Source: Pseudomonadota bacterium | GTDB taxonomy: Bacteria > Myxococcota_A > UBA9042 > GCA-2863065 | Direction: 5' to 3' | DNA length: 49,542 nt | Assembly: GCA_947498315.1 (NCBI GenBank) | Contig: CANMLD010000010.1 | Span: 1-49,542, forward strand | Part shown: positions 27,082 through 35,188 of the stretch, in pieces | How positions within the stretch are numbered: the stretch's first letter is position 1 | Layout: every line of letters starts with the position of its first letter | Made by a program: the position numbers and the translations under genes | Notes under the pieces: model-generated | What the model was told of the DNA's origin: nothing | Seen by the model: only the letters and a program-made list of their open reading frames with translations | Database searches by the model: none

Positions 27082-27642
27082 CTGGGGTCAGCCCCAGCGC
27101 CGGCGCAGCCGGGGCTGACGCCGGGCCATCAGCGCTCAGCGGTCAGCCCAGCGCCGGCGTCGCCTGCTTCAGCCGGAGCTAACGTTCCGGCCGGCCGGCT
27201 GGGGCGCCGCCCCAGACCGTGCACGGGCTGTCGCCCGTGACCCTCTCGGCGCTGCCGCGCCGCCATGATTGGGAGCGGGAGCTCCTGGAGAAACGGGCGC
27301 GATTCCGGGCTCATACTCGTTGAACCCAAGTCCGAGGTCTCCGTGAGTCCGAGTTAGTCACGAGCGTTCGGCCCGGCAAGGGCCGGGAAGAGCCGCGCAG
27401 TCCGAGACACCTCGGACTGTCGGTAGCAGCCCCGGACGTCGAGTCCGTCGAAAGCGTTCAGCCGGGCAACGACCGTGGCAGTCCGTACTGAGCAGTCCCT
27501 CGGCCGGCCGGGTGACCGGAGCTGGCCGTTGACCGCTGATAGCCTCGGGGCAGGTCTAAGTGCCGCGCCGGCTCAGCCGGCAGCAGCCCTCGGTATCGAG
27601 TCAGTCACGAGCGAGCTGCGGGCGGCGTTGGCGGCCCCCAGC
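27082..27642. repeat. Hairpin-dense non-coding stretch between jag and a convergent gene
   Basis: Besides the hairpin after jag there are several perfect inverted repeats: CTGGGGCG-c-CGCCCCAG (27199-27215), CACGGGC-tgtc-GCCCGTG (27222-27239), GTCCGAG-acac-CTCGGAC (27400-27417) and GCCGGCT-c-AGCCGGC (27568-27582). A degenerate sequence GAGTYAGTCACGAGCG occurs at 27350 and 27598, with a related copy near 27440. I see no believable gene. It might be a set of interspersed repeats or a structured RNA. Confidence 0.6.
27087..27119 (+). terminator. Strong hairpin after jag
   Basis: GTCAGCCCC (27087-27095) pairs with GGGGCTGAC (27111-27119). The 15-base loop holds the self-complementary GCGCCGGCGC. 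It starts 6 bp after the jag stop. No T-run follows, so it may act as a 3' end stabiliser or as a Rho-dependent end. Confidence 0.45.
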
Positions 27643-28359
27643 TCAGCGGCCGCGTGGTCTGAGCCTCGCGACGTACCGGACGGCAAGCTGCGCGTGCGGC
27701 ACGCCCGCTAGCGTTTCGACATGGAAGTGCGGTGCAACGAGTGCTCGCAGAGTTGGCTCATCCATTTCGTGGAGGTGCCACTCGTCCTCCATGTGTTGAG
27801 GCATTGCGTAGCCCGAACGACGTTCGAGCAGCCATGTCGCTCCCGGGACGGAGAACACCCGCCTCTTGATGGCGTTGATGAGGCCCTCGTTTGGAACTGA
27901 GACAACGGCGACGCCGTTAGGCTTCAACACACGGCGAATCTCGGCGATGACGCGGCTCGGGTCGAGGACGTGCTCGAGGACCTCGGAGCAGTATACGCGG
28001 TCGAAGGCCTCGTCCGGGAACGTCAACGACTCCGCGTTCATCTCTTCAATGGTTGCGTCTCCACCCAGCCGCTGGCGAGCCTTTTGGAGCAGGAAGGGGC
28101 TCAAGTCGATACCGGTGCGCCGACCTGAAACCTGCTCTAGAACGTTGCCGGCGCCACAGCCGACCTCAAGGACCGAGTGATCGGTCGTCGCCCCGAGTAG
28201 GTCGATGACCTTCCGGACGCGCTGCCGCTCTAGGAGTCGAACCGGAAGCGGGGACGCCGTGTGGTAGAGGTCGGGGTCGTGAGCTCTCGCCATCTCGTCG
28301 TTCCAAGACGCGAAGTTGTGCGCGTCGACGCGCCGATCCGTTTTGGAGTGGCTGCTCAT
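27643..28359 (-). CDS. Class I SAM-dependent methyltransferase
   Basis: The 238-residue protein has motif I VLEVGCGAGNV near residues 63-73, then GIDLSPFLLQKA, and the post-motif region YCSEVLEHV, a Methyltransf_11-type signature. It also has RRVLKPNGVAVVSVPNEG. The substrate is unknown; sequences of this type often act on small molecules or lipids. It ends convergently with the hairpin-rich stretch and is preceded on its strand by the unknown gene at 28414, 54 bp away. No signal peptide is seen. Confidence 0.88.
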   Translation of the reverse strand: MSSHSKTDRRVDAHNFASWNDEMARAHDPDLYHTASPLPVRLLERQRVRKVIDLLGATTDHSVLEVGCGAGNVLEQVSGRRTGIDLSPFLLQKARQRLGGDATIEEMNAESLTFPDEAFDRVYCSEVLEHVLDPSRVIAEIRRVLKPNGVAVVSVPNEGLINAIKRRVFSVPGATWLLERRSGYAMPQHMEDEWHLHEMDEPTLRALVAPHFHVETLAGVPHAQLAVRYVARLRPRGR

Positions 28360-28413
28360 GTCGTCGACCTCACGGCTAGATGTTCACGGCACGGGTTGCG
28401 GTATGGGGCGTGG

Positions 28414-28884
28414 TCAGTGGAGTACGCGCGGCTCTTGCGGCTCCGGCTCTGGGATCGAGACGGGCCAGAGGAGGGTGTCGAGGTCGAGGCCGTCCGCGCG
28501 GAAGCCTCGTGAGGGAAAGGCGAGCGAATTGCTCTGCCTTTCCGGGAGAAAGACGATCGGGGTCCCGAGGCGGTTGTAGCCGAGCTGTACCAGAGTCTGC
28601 TCGCGGATTGACCGGCCTCGCGGCAGTGTGAAGTCGTCGCTAGCGACGTAGAAGCCTTCGGGCAACAGCGGGATCAGCGCGTTCAAGAAGGCGTCGTCTT
28701 GGGCTGGATGCCCATCACTTCCAAAGGACCAGACGTTATCGGTGTTGGTCCCCGGCAGCATAACGACAGGGACGCCCTGTTCACTATGGTTATGAAAGAA
28801 AACCAGCGTCCCTTCAGGCACGAGATCTGGTGCCGCGGTGAGGGCCTGGCCTGTCCGGTAGAGGCCACAGGACCGGTCGCTCAC
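28414..28884 (-). CDS. Unknown protein coupled to hemE
   Basis: Not recognised. The 156-residue protein is predicted soluble, with GTLVFFHNHSEQGVPVVMLP near residues 25-45, then NTDNVWSFGSDG, FLNALIPLLPEGFYV and a Pro/Glu-rich C-terminus. The His-Asn-His-Ser segment could bind a metal, but this is speculation. The GTG at 28884 overlaps the hemE TGA as GTGA, so it is likely translated with hemE. The overlap makes it a plausible, though unproven, helper in haem synthesis or in handling its substrates. Confidence 0.7.
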   Translation of the reverse strand: MSDRSCGLYRTGQALTAAPDLVPEGTLVFFHNHSEQGVPVVMLPGTNTDNVWSFGSDGHPAQDDAFLNALIPLLPEGFYVASDDFTLPRGRSIREQTLVQLGYNRLGTPIVFLPERQSNSLAFPSRGFRADGLDLDTLLWPVSIPEPEPQEPRVLH

Positions 28885-29918
28885 GCGAAGCCGCCGGGGG
28901 CACCGAAGGTCTTCACCGCGTCGACGAGCGCCTTGGCGTGGGCGACTGGCACGTCCGGCATGATCCCATGACCGAGGTTGAAGATGTGCGGCCCGCGGCC
29001 GTTCTCCGCGAGGACGTCACGTACGCGGGCGGCGATGACATCGGGTCGTGCGTACAGCGTGCAGGGGTCGAGGTTTCCTTGCAGCACGACGCTCTGCCCT
29101 AGGCGCTGGCGAACTTCGGTGAGACCGACGCGCCAGTCGATGCCGATGACATCAGCGCCGGAAGAGGCAATGTCCTCCAGCTTGCCGCCGACGCCGTTGA
29201 CGAAATACACGATCGGGCAACCGGTCGCTTTCACGCGCTCGATCACGTGCGCGGCGGCGGGGAGCGCCATTGCTCGGAACTCGTCCGGCATGAGGTCGCC
29301 GGCCCAGGTGTCGAAGAGCTGCACCAGCTCGGCCCCGGCTTCGATCTGCGCGATTAGCAGGTCGGCCGCGGCATCAGCAAAGCGGTACAAGAGCTCTTTG
29401 AAGCCCACGCGATCATTGAGCATGAACGACTTGGTCGCGCTGTAGTGCCGCGCCGTCTTCCCTTCGACCGCGTAACACGCGAGCGTATAGGGTGCTCCGG
29501 CGAAGCCGAGGACGGGTACGCGCCCAGCGAGCTCGGCTTTCAGCATGCGTATCGCGTCTGGCAGGAAGCGAGTCTCTTTGTTCGCGTCGTAGGCGCGCAG
29601 GCGGCTGATCTCGCCGCGGCTCCGGATCGGGTCAGAGATGATTGGTCCTTTCCCTTCATCGAACTGGAGGTTCATGCCCATCGCTTCGAGGGGGATCAGG
29701 ATGTCGCTGAAGATGATGGCGCCGTCGACGCCCAGCATGTCGATGGGCAGCATCGACGCAGCCACAGCGGCCTCAGGGGTGTGGCACAGCTCGAGGAACG
29801 AGTACTTCTGACGAAGTGCTCGGTACTCGGGCATGTAGCGGCCCGCTTGCCGCATGATCCATACCGGGGTTCGAGAAACGGGGCGGCCGAGAGCAGCGTC
29901 GATTAGGAGATGTCCCAC
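28881..29918 (-). CDS. hemE: Uroporphyrinogen decarboxylase
   Basis: Removes four carboxyl groups from uroporphyrinogen III to give coproporphyrinogen III in haem synthesis. The 345-residue protein has the signature PVWIMRQAGRYMPEYR near residues 18-33 (substrate-binding Arg) and AIIFSDILIPLEAMGM with the catalytic Asp. It also has VLGFAGAPYTLACYAVEG and IFNLGHGIMPDVPV near the end. The length is normal. The start is a GTG at 29918. Its stop overlaps the unknown gene downstream. It stands 91 bp after the Cys-rich lipoprotein. Confidence 0.96.
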   Translation of the reverse strand: MGHLLIDAALGRPVSRTPVWIMRQAGRYMPEYRALRQKYSFLELCHTPEAAVAASMLPIDMLGVDGAIIFSDILIPLEAMGMNLQFDEGKGPIISDPIRSRGEISRLRAYDANKETRFLPDAIRMLKAELAGRVPVLGFAGAPYTLACYAVEGKTARHYSATKSFMLNDRVGFKELLYRFADAAADLLIAQIEAGAELVQLFDTWAGDLMPDEFRAMALPAAAHVIERVKATGCPIVYFVNGVGGKLEDIASSGADVIGIDWRVGLTEVRQRLGQSVVLQGNLDPCTLYARPDVIAARVRDVLAENGRGPHIFNLGHGIMPDVPVAHAKALVDAVKTFGAPGGFA

Positions 29919-30009
29919 GTCTCGAGGCTACCACGCCGATGGGGCCGCGTCACTTTGGTGACTACATTCTCGAGCGAGTGTTGGTGCGCTCGGATTACTT
30001 GCGCTTGGA

Positions 30010-32229
30010 TTACTGGCAGATGAAGATCCCGTCCACGGGGCCGCAGGCGCCGTCGCACTGCTGAACGACGAGCCCTTCATCGATGCAGTACACGAGCGTC
30101 TTGCCCTCGCATTGGCCGACGATGTCGATGTTGTCGCAGCCGCAGGTGCCGTCGGCCTGGCAACGTTTCGTCGCGGTGCATGAGGCGCAGCCAGCGGGTT
30201 TGGGGGCGCAGCCGAACGAGCTGCCCGTCCAGAGGCATTCGGGGGTGGAGCCCGAGCAAGTTTTCGCCGTGGCGGTGCCGCCGGTGCACGTGGTCAGCGT
30301 CTGGTCGGCACTGCACTGGCCGAAGGCGGGGAGGTCGTTGCAGGTCGTGGAAGCGCCAGCGAGGCAGTCGTACCAGCCGTCGCCTCCGTTACCGGCGGCG
30401 TCAAACTGGCAGGTCTTCTCGCTCTCCGAGCAGTCGATCTCGGTCGTCACGCCGTCGACACAGTAGGTCAGCGTGCTGCCGTCGCACTCGCCTACGATTG
30501 TGAGGTCGCCGCAGTCGCCTGAGCCCTGTACACAGAGTCCAGCTTGGCAAGAGGTGCCCGCACCGCAGAGCCCGCACAGGTTGCCGCAGCCGTCGTCGCC
30601 GCACTCTTTTGGCGTTGGGCTGGTTGGGTCGCCGTTGTCGAGGAGGCAGTTTGGTACGCAGCCGTCGGGGACTACACACGAGTACCAAGAGAATTCTGGG
30701 TTGAAGCCACAGGTCTTGCCGAACTCGCCGCATCCGACGGTTTCGAGGACTCCGCTCGAGCAGTACTTGAGGGTTTGGCCCTGGCACTCGCCGATGAAGG
30801 TGACCGTGCCGCAGTCGCCGCCACCGCCCGCGGCGACACAGACGCCGTCCGCGTTGCAGGTTGCGCCGCCAGGGCAGGTGCCGCAGTCGCCGGTACAGCC
30901 GTCGGCCTTGGGGCCGCACTCCTTGGCGCTGCACGACGCTGCGCAGACGTCGGCGCAGTAGTAGGTCTCCTGATTGGCGATCCAGGTGCACACGAGGTTG
31001 GCTCCGAGGTCGGTGCAGTCCTGCTTCTTCGGCGTGCCGTTCTCACACCACTCGACGATCTTTCCATTACCAACACACCGGCCTTCATATGTAAGGCCGG
31101 CACACTCGCCGTCGCCGGGGAGCACGCAGTGGCCAGCGAGGTCGCACGTCTGCTGGGTGGCGCACTGGCCGCAAGAACCGGCACAACCGTTGTCCCCACA
31201 GTCGCGACCCGCGCAGTTCGGTGTGCACGCCACGAGCTTGCACTGACCGGCGTTGCAGCTCTCACCCGGCTTACAGGTTCCGCAAGAGCCTCCACACCCG
31301 TCGGGGCCACACGATTTGCCTGAGCAAGCCGGTGCGCAACCGGATGGGTCCACGCAGGCGCCTGCTTGGCAAGAATCTCCGGCGTCGCAGATACCGCACT
31401 GTCCACCGCACCCGTCTGGCCCGCAAGTCTTGCCCGAGCATGATGGCGTGCATGAGCCGTCGATCTCGCATTGCCCGTTGGCGTTGCATTGTTCGTCCGG
31501 TTTGCACTGGCCGCATTGGCCGCCGCAGCCGTCGGTTCCGCAGTTCTTGTTGCCGCAGTTGGGATTACACCCTGCTTTGAGGCAGTCATACTTGTTTTTG
31601 GTTTCGTTGAAGCCGCACACGAAGCCCTTGGCCGGGTCGCAGACCACCGCGAGGAGCTTGCCGGCCTTGCAGGTCATCGCGATCTCGCCGCCCTGCTGGC
31701 ACTCGCCCGTCTCCGTGACGTCACCGCACGCGCTCGTGTTGGTGGAGCAGGTGCCGTCCGTGCACTGCTGTCCTGCCGCGCACTTGCCGCACACGTTCCC
31801 GCAGCCATCATCGCCGCAGGCCTTGCCTTCGCACTTGGGGAGGCAGCCGCCCGCGCCGTCGGAGCAAAGGCCAGCTCCATTGCAGGACTTTCCTGCGGGG
31901 CAGAGGCCGCAGGTGCTCCCACATCCGTCTGGACCGCAGGACTTACCGTCGCATTGAGGCTTGCATCCGGGCGGGGCCTGGCACACGCCGGCAGCGGTAC
32001 AGGCGGTGCCGGCAGTGCAGGCGCCACAGAAGCTTCCGCAGCCGTTCGGGCCGCACTGCTTGCCGTCGCACAGGGGAGTGCACGCGGAGGTGTCGCCGCC
32101 AGTGCCGCCTGCGGTGTCGGTGCCACCCGACGTGTCGGCGCCGATGCCAGGAAGGTCGTTGATGGTGGGTCCCGAGTTGCCGCAGCTCGTCAGGGCTAGA
32201 AGGAAGGTCACGATTAGGGCTACACGCAT
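30010..32229 (-). CDS. Large cysteine-rich modular lipoprotein
   Basis: Surface or periplasmic lipoprotein of 739 residues. The signal ends FLLALTSC, followed by a Gly/Thr/Asp-rich linker. The rest is two kinds of Cys-rich module. Nine copies follow the pattern CxPxCxGKxCGxDGCGGxCGxC with a further short Cys loop (for example CGPDGCGGQCGQC-type). Six copies follow the pattern CGxxTxxGECxGxxLxYCxxG-C-C-C. Type two follows the third, seventh, eighth and ninth of type one, then repeats to the end. No enzyme domain is seen. Adhesion, extracellular matrix or metal binding are possible. The ATG at 32229 has GGAG upstream; an in-frame GTG lies one codon earlier. Such repeats are common in Myxococcota. 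Confidence 0.85.
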   Translation of the reverse strand: MRVALIVTFLLALTSCGNSGPTINDLPGIGADTSGGTDTAGGTGGDTSACTPLCDGKQCGPNGCGSFCGACTAGTACTAAGVCQAPPGCKPQCDGKSCGPDGCGSTCGLCPAGKSCNGAGLCSDGAGGCLPKCEGKACGDDGCGNVCGKCAAGQQCTDGTCSTNTSACGDVTETGECQQGGEIAMTCKAGKLLAVVCDPAKGFVCGFNETKNKYDCLKAGCNPNCGNKNCGTDGCGGQCGQCKPDEQCNANGQCEIDGSCTPSCSGKTCGPDGCGGQCGICDAGDSCQAGACVDPSGCAPACSGKSCGPDGCGGSCGTCKPGESCNAGQCKLVACTPNCAGRDCGDNGCAGSCGQCATQQTCDLAGHCVLPGDGECAGLTYEGRCVGNGKIVEWCENGTPKKQDCTDLGANLVCTWIANQETYYCADVCAASCSAKECGPKADGCTGDCGTCPGGATCNADGVCVAAGGGGDCGTVTFIGECQGQTLKYCSSGVLETVGCGEFGKTCGFNPEFSWYSCVVPDGCVPNCLLDNGDPTSPTPKECGDDGCGNLCGLCGAGTSCQAGLCVQGSGDCGDLTIVGECDGSTLTYCVDGVTTEIDCSESEKTCQFDAAGNGGDGWYDCLAGASTTCNDLPAFGQCSADQTLTTCTGGTATAKTCSGSTPECLWTGSSFGCAPKPAGCASCTATKRCQADGTCGCDNIDIVGQCEGKTLVYCIDEGLVVQQCDGACGPVDGIFICQ

Positions 32230-32306
32230 CACAAGGGCTCCGGCCGCAGTTTCAGCCAGCGATGCTATCTTAAGGGGCTTGGATGCGCACGTTTACGACG
32301 TCGCCC

Positions 32307-33455
32307 CTAGTTGGGGAGGGGGCGTCGGCAGATGGCGACGGTTTCGATGTGGGGCGTCTGGGGGAAGGCGTCCACCGGTTGGATGGAAGTGACCTCGTAC
32401 TCGAGCGCGGTGAGCGCTTTGAGGTCGCGGAAGAGCGTCATTGGATCGCAGCTGACGTAGATGACGGTGTGGGCGCCCGTCGCTGCGATGGCGGCGATGC
32501 AGGGTAGGGCGCCGGCACGGGGCGGGTCTAGTAGCACGCAGTCGGCGGGCCCGAAGTGGAGTGGGTCGGTTGGAGATCGGTCTGCTTTCAAGAGGTTGGC
32601 TTGGAAGGCTCGAGCTTTCGGAGCCGCCTCCCGTAACCGTGAGACCGTCACGCGGTCTCCTTCGTACGCGTCGACGCGGTGCCCGCGCGCTAAGATCGGG
32701 ACAGTGAAGGTGCCGGCGCCAGCGAAGAGCTCTACGAGCCGGATCGATTCCGAAGGTAGGGCGGCGAGGACCAGCTCCACGAGCGCGGCTTCGGCGTCTG
32801 CGCTGGGTTGGGCGAATGGCGCGGCTTCTTCGCCGACGCGTACACGGCCGTCGGGGAAGACCATCGCATCCACATTTCCGCTGGCGCGATGACGCACGGC
32901 GTGTCGAACGGCGGGGAGCGCCGCTTCGAGGTCGGGGTGTAGGATCGGACATTGTTCGATCTCGAAGAGGCTATGTGTGCCGCGGGTTCGGTAGCCCACT
33001 TTTCCGTCGCGGTGGCCGAAGCGAGCACGGCGCCGGTATCCGAACGGCGGCAGGGGCGTCAGGATCGGATGTACCGTGACGCTTGGGAGGTGGCGCGCGG
33101 CCTCGCGCCGGATCAGGGCTTCTTTTTCGGCGTGTTGCCTGGGGTCGGAGAGATGTTGCCAGGGGCAACCTCCGCAGACTCCCGCTCTCGCGTGGGTGCA
33201 TGGGGGGTCACGCCGGTCCGGCGACGCTTCGATCACCTTCGTGACCACAGCCTTTACGTAGCTGCCGTGGTCGGAGACGACCCGGGCCTCGACGCGTTCG
33301 TTGGGGGCGGCTCCGGCGATGAAGGCGACTCGTCCGTCATCGAGTCGCGCGATGGCGTCGGGACCGTTGGACATGTGGGTCGTGGTCACCATGACGAGGC
33401 CGGGGTTCGTGGGGCTGGCTGCGGTGGCGTGAGTGGGGTGATCGTCGTTGCTCAA
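32307..33455 (-). CDS. Class I SAM-dependent RNA methyltransferase (TrmA/RlmD family)
   Basis: Probably makes 5-methyluridine in rRNA or tRNA. The 382-residue protein has an N-terminal TRAM-like region (about 22-75), then an Fe-S cluster set Cys86, Cys94, Cys97 (VCGGCPWQ) and Cys169 (EQCPILHP). The methyltransferase domain follows, with ELFAGAGTFTVPI (motif I), LLDPPRAGA, and YVSCDPMTL carrying the catalytic Cys. It is somewhat shorter than RlmD. A TTG at 33455 with GAGG upstream is the first start; an ATG at 33392 just before the TRAM part is the alternative. The gene lies next to the parS array, 28 bp from the first site. Confidence 0.9.
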   Translation of the reverse strand: MSNDDHPTHATAASPTNPGLVMVTTTHMSNGPDAIARLDDGRVAFIAGAAPNERVEARVVSDHGSYVKAVVTKVIEASPDRRDPPCTHARAGVCGGCPWQHLSDPRQHAEKEALIRREAARHLPSVTVHPILTPLPPFGYRRRARFGHRDGKVGYRTRGTHSLFEIEQCPILHPDLEAALPAVRHAVRHRASGNVDAMVFPDGRVRVGEEAAPFAQPSADAEAALVELVLAALPSESIRLVELFAGAGTFTVPILARGHRVDAYEGDRVTVSRLREAAPKARAFQANLLKADRSPTDPLHFGPADCVLLDPPRAGALPCIAAIAATGAHTVIYVSCDPMTLFRDLKALTALEYEVTSIQPVDAFPQTPHIETVAICRRPLPN

Positions 33456-33482
33456 CGGGGCCTCGATGAGTGGGTGTGGGAA

Positions 33483-33498
33483 TGTTTCACGTGAAACA
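33483..33498. promoter_or_regulatory. parS: parS site 1 (perfect)
   Basis: TGTTTCACGTGAAACA is the 16-base ParB consensus with no mismatch. Confidence 0.95.
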
Positions 33499-33530
33499 TC
33501 GCGCGGAGGTGGGGATGGCCTGTCCGCTGG

Positions 33531-33546
33531 CGTTTCACGTGAAACA
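33531..33546. promoter_or_regulatory. parS: parS site 2 (15 of 16)
   Basis: CGTTTCACGTGAAACA differs from the consensus only at the first base. It is 48 bp after site 1, in a duplicated unit. Confidence 0.9.
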
Positions 33547-33578
33547 TCGCGCGGAGGTGGGGGTGGCCTGTCCGCTGG

Positions 33579-33594
33579 CGTTTCACGTGAAACA
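33579..33594. promoter_or_regulatory. parS: parS site 3 (15 of 16)
   Basis: CGTTTCACGTGAAACA, 48 bp after site 2. Confidence 0.9.
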
Positions 33595-33745
33595 TCCGTC
33601 GCGGAGTCCGGAAAGTGTGTTTAATATCGGTTGGTTGAGCGGGCGCCGCCAGCCCAGCAGCCGAAAGGTCCCACCTCCAGCATCGGCCGTGCTTCGCCTC
33701 CGCCACCAAGATACCTCCAATCATCAGGACGACGATGGTCCCGAA

Positions 33746-33761
33746 GGTTTCACGTGAAACA
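33746..33761. promoter_or_regulatory. parS: parS site 4 (15 of 16)
   Basis: GGTTTCACGTGAAACA differs only at the first base. It lies 43 bp upstream of the dprA start at 33805. The stretch 33456-33804 holds these four sites and no clear gene. Confidence 0.88.
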
Positions 33762-33804
33762 TTCCGGGCTGGCGCCGGACGACGCGTATGGTATCAAGCC
33801 TCGG

Positions 33805-34932
33805 ATGAGCCAGCACCCAATCGAACCTCCAGCCACGCATTCGTTGCCAGTCGATCACGATACCGAGGTTCGGGCCCGTCTAGCCCTATATCTCGGGGCC
33901 GGTGGTGATGTCCGCATTCTTCGGAGAGCTGTCGCGAACTTCGGGTCCGGAATCGGCGCGCTGGCCGCAAGTGCGTTACCGGCTAGACTCAGGTCGGAGG
34001 CGTCGAGTGCGACCATGCCACGTCGTGTTGCTGCCGTGCTCGCGCGAACTGCAGAGGTTGGGGGTCGCTGGACGGTGCCGGGCTGTGCAGAGTTTCCGGC
34101 AGCGCTCATTCAGTCCGACGTGGCCTTACTTTGCGTCGCAGGTACGCTGCCTGAGGGGTCCATGGTCTCACTGGTTGGCTCGCGCGACGCAGAGGAGTAC
34201 GGGCTATGGTGCGCTCGCTCGCTCTCGGGAGCCATCGCGCGTGCCGGGGGAGTGGTCGTCTCCGGCGGCGCGATGGGGATAGACTCAGCATGTCACGACG
34301 GCGCTTTGGATTCTGGTGGGAGTACTGTGGTGGTCCTGGGTCAGGGCCTCGCGTCTGCGTTGGCGTCAGGGCAGGGGGATTGTTATCGACGCTGGGCCGG
34401 CAGCGGTTTGCTAGTCACCGAGTACCTGCCTGACGCACATGGCAGCAAGCAGTCCTTCCCCGAGCGAAACCGAATCGTCGCGTCACTCGGTGTTTGCACG
34501 GTGGTCGTGCAAGCGGCGGTGAAGAGCGGAACTCTCATCACCGCGCGGCTCGCGCGGGAGTTGGGCCGGCCCGTCTTTGCGATTCCGGGTGAGGTTGGTC
34601 TGTCGGCTTGCGCTGGGTCCAACGCGCTTCTCGCGTCTCAGGATGCTCGGGCCCTCCATGCGCCGTCTGCGCTCGCCACCGTTTCGGGTCTGGCGGGACT
34701 GGTTGGATCCGCGTTCCCTGTACGAGGGCAGCCTGATCGGACATCAGGGACGCGCGACGACGCCGTTTCGATGGGGTCGGTCCATCCGGCAGTTCGCTTC
34801 CTGCGGCACGCTGGACCACAGACGGTAGCGACTCTCGTTGCTCAGTTCGGAGAAGAGTGGGCAGGTCTCGCACTGCAGCTGGAGCTCGATGGTGCCATAC
34901 GGCGCGATGCTGAGGGACGCTACTTGGCCTGA
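33805..34932 (+). CDS. dprA: DNA-processing protein DprA
   Basis: Protects incoming single-stranded DNA during natural transformation and loads RecA. The 375-residue protein has the Rossmann-like core: VSLVGSRDAEEYGLWCARSL near 115-134, then GVVVSGGAMGIDSACHDGAL, FPERNRIVASLG, AAVKSGTLITARLARELGR and VFAIPGEVG. The C-terminal winged-helix region is present. The ATG at 33805 is preceded by little ribosome-site signal; the frame stays open upstream through a parS site. It is followed after 256 bp by the pil genes, consistent with DNA uptake. Confidence 0.94.
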   Translation: MSQHPIEPPATHSLPVDHDTEVRARLALYLGAGGDVRILRRAVANFGSGIGALAASALPARLRSEASSATMPRRVAAVLARTAEVGGRWTVPGCAEFPAALIQSDVALLCVAGTLPEGSMVSLVGSRDAEEYGLWCARSLSGAIARAGGVVVSGGAMGIDSACHDGALDSGGSTVVVLGQGLASALASGQGDCYRRWAGSGLLVTEYLPDAHGSKQSFPERNRIVASLGVCTVVVQAAVKSGTLITARLARELGRPVFAIPGEVGLSACAGSNALLASQDARALHAPSALATVSGLAGLVGSAFPVRGQPDRTSGTRDDAVSMGSVHPAVRFLRHAGPQTVATLVAQFGEEWAGLALQLELDGAIRRDAEGRYLA

Positions 34933-34949
34933 GCCCACCACATCAAACA

Positions 34950-34965
34950 TGTTTCACGTGAAACA
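34950..34965. promoter_or_regulatory. parS: parS site 5 (perfect)
   Basis: TGTTTCACGTGAAACA without mismatch, 17 bp after the dprA stop, in the dprA-pilB gap. Confidence 0.95.
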
Positions 34966-35188
34966 TCCGCCCGAAATCGCTCACATTGGTCGAACCGCGC
35001 CATTTCGCAGGGATCCTGACCCCGCCGTTCCCCTCGACCACCTCCAGACGTTGACGACACCCGTAGGCCATTCTACGCTCCGAGCCGGCGACGTGTGTCC
35101 CAAATGCCATTGGCGCCAAACTTGGCTCCTGTCGCACATCGCCGTGTCAGATCCTCGATCCCTGCGGTCGCCGCCATGGAGTAGTCTC

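Larger units (their letters stand above)
33483..33578. repeat. 48-bp tandem duplication carrying parS
   Basis: Units 33483-33530 and 33531-33578 are identical at 46 of 48 bases. Each has a parS site followed by a CGCGGAGGTGGGG-type spacer. Site 3 starts a third, truncated unit. Confidence 0.9.

Noticed and set aside
27082-27642. tRNA or other known RNA gene
   Set aside because: No T-loop or anticodon arm pattern could be found; only simple hairpins.
33452-33724. Minus-strand open frame with repeated MFHVKH
   Set aside because: The repeated peptide is just the palindromic parS sequence read in frame; no protein family or ribosome site.
34838-35188. N-terminal extension of PilB from an upstream ATG
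   Set aside because: It overlaps dprA and parS site 5 and has no match to PilB; the GTG at 35189 has a ribosome site.
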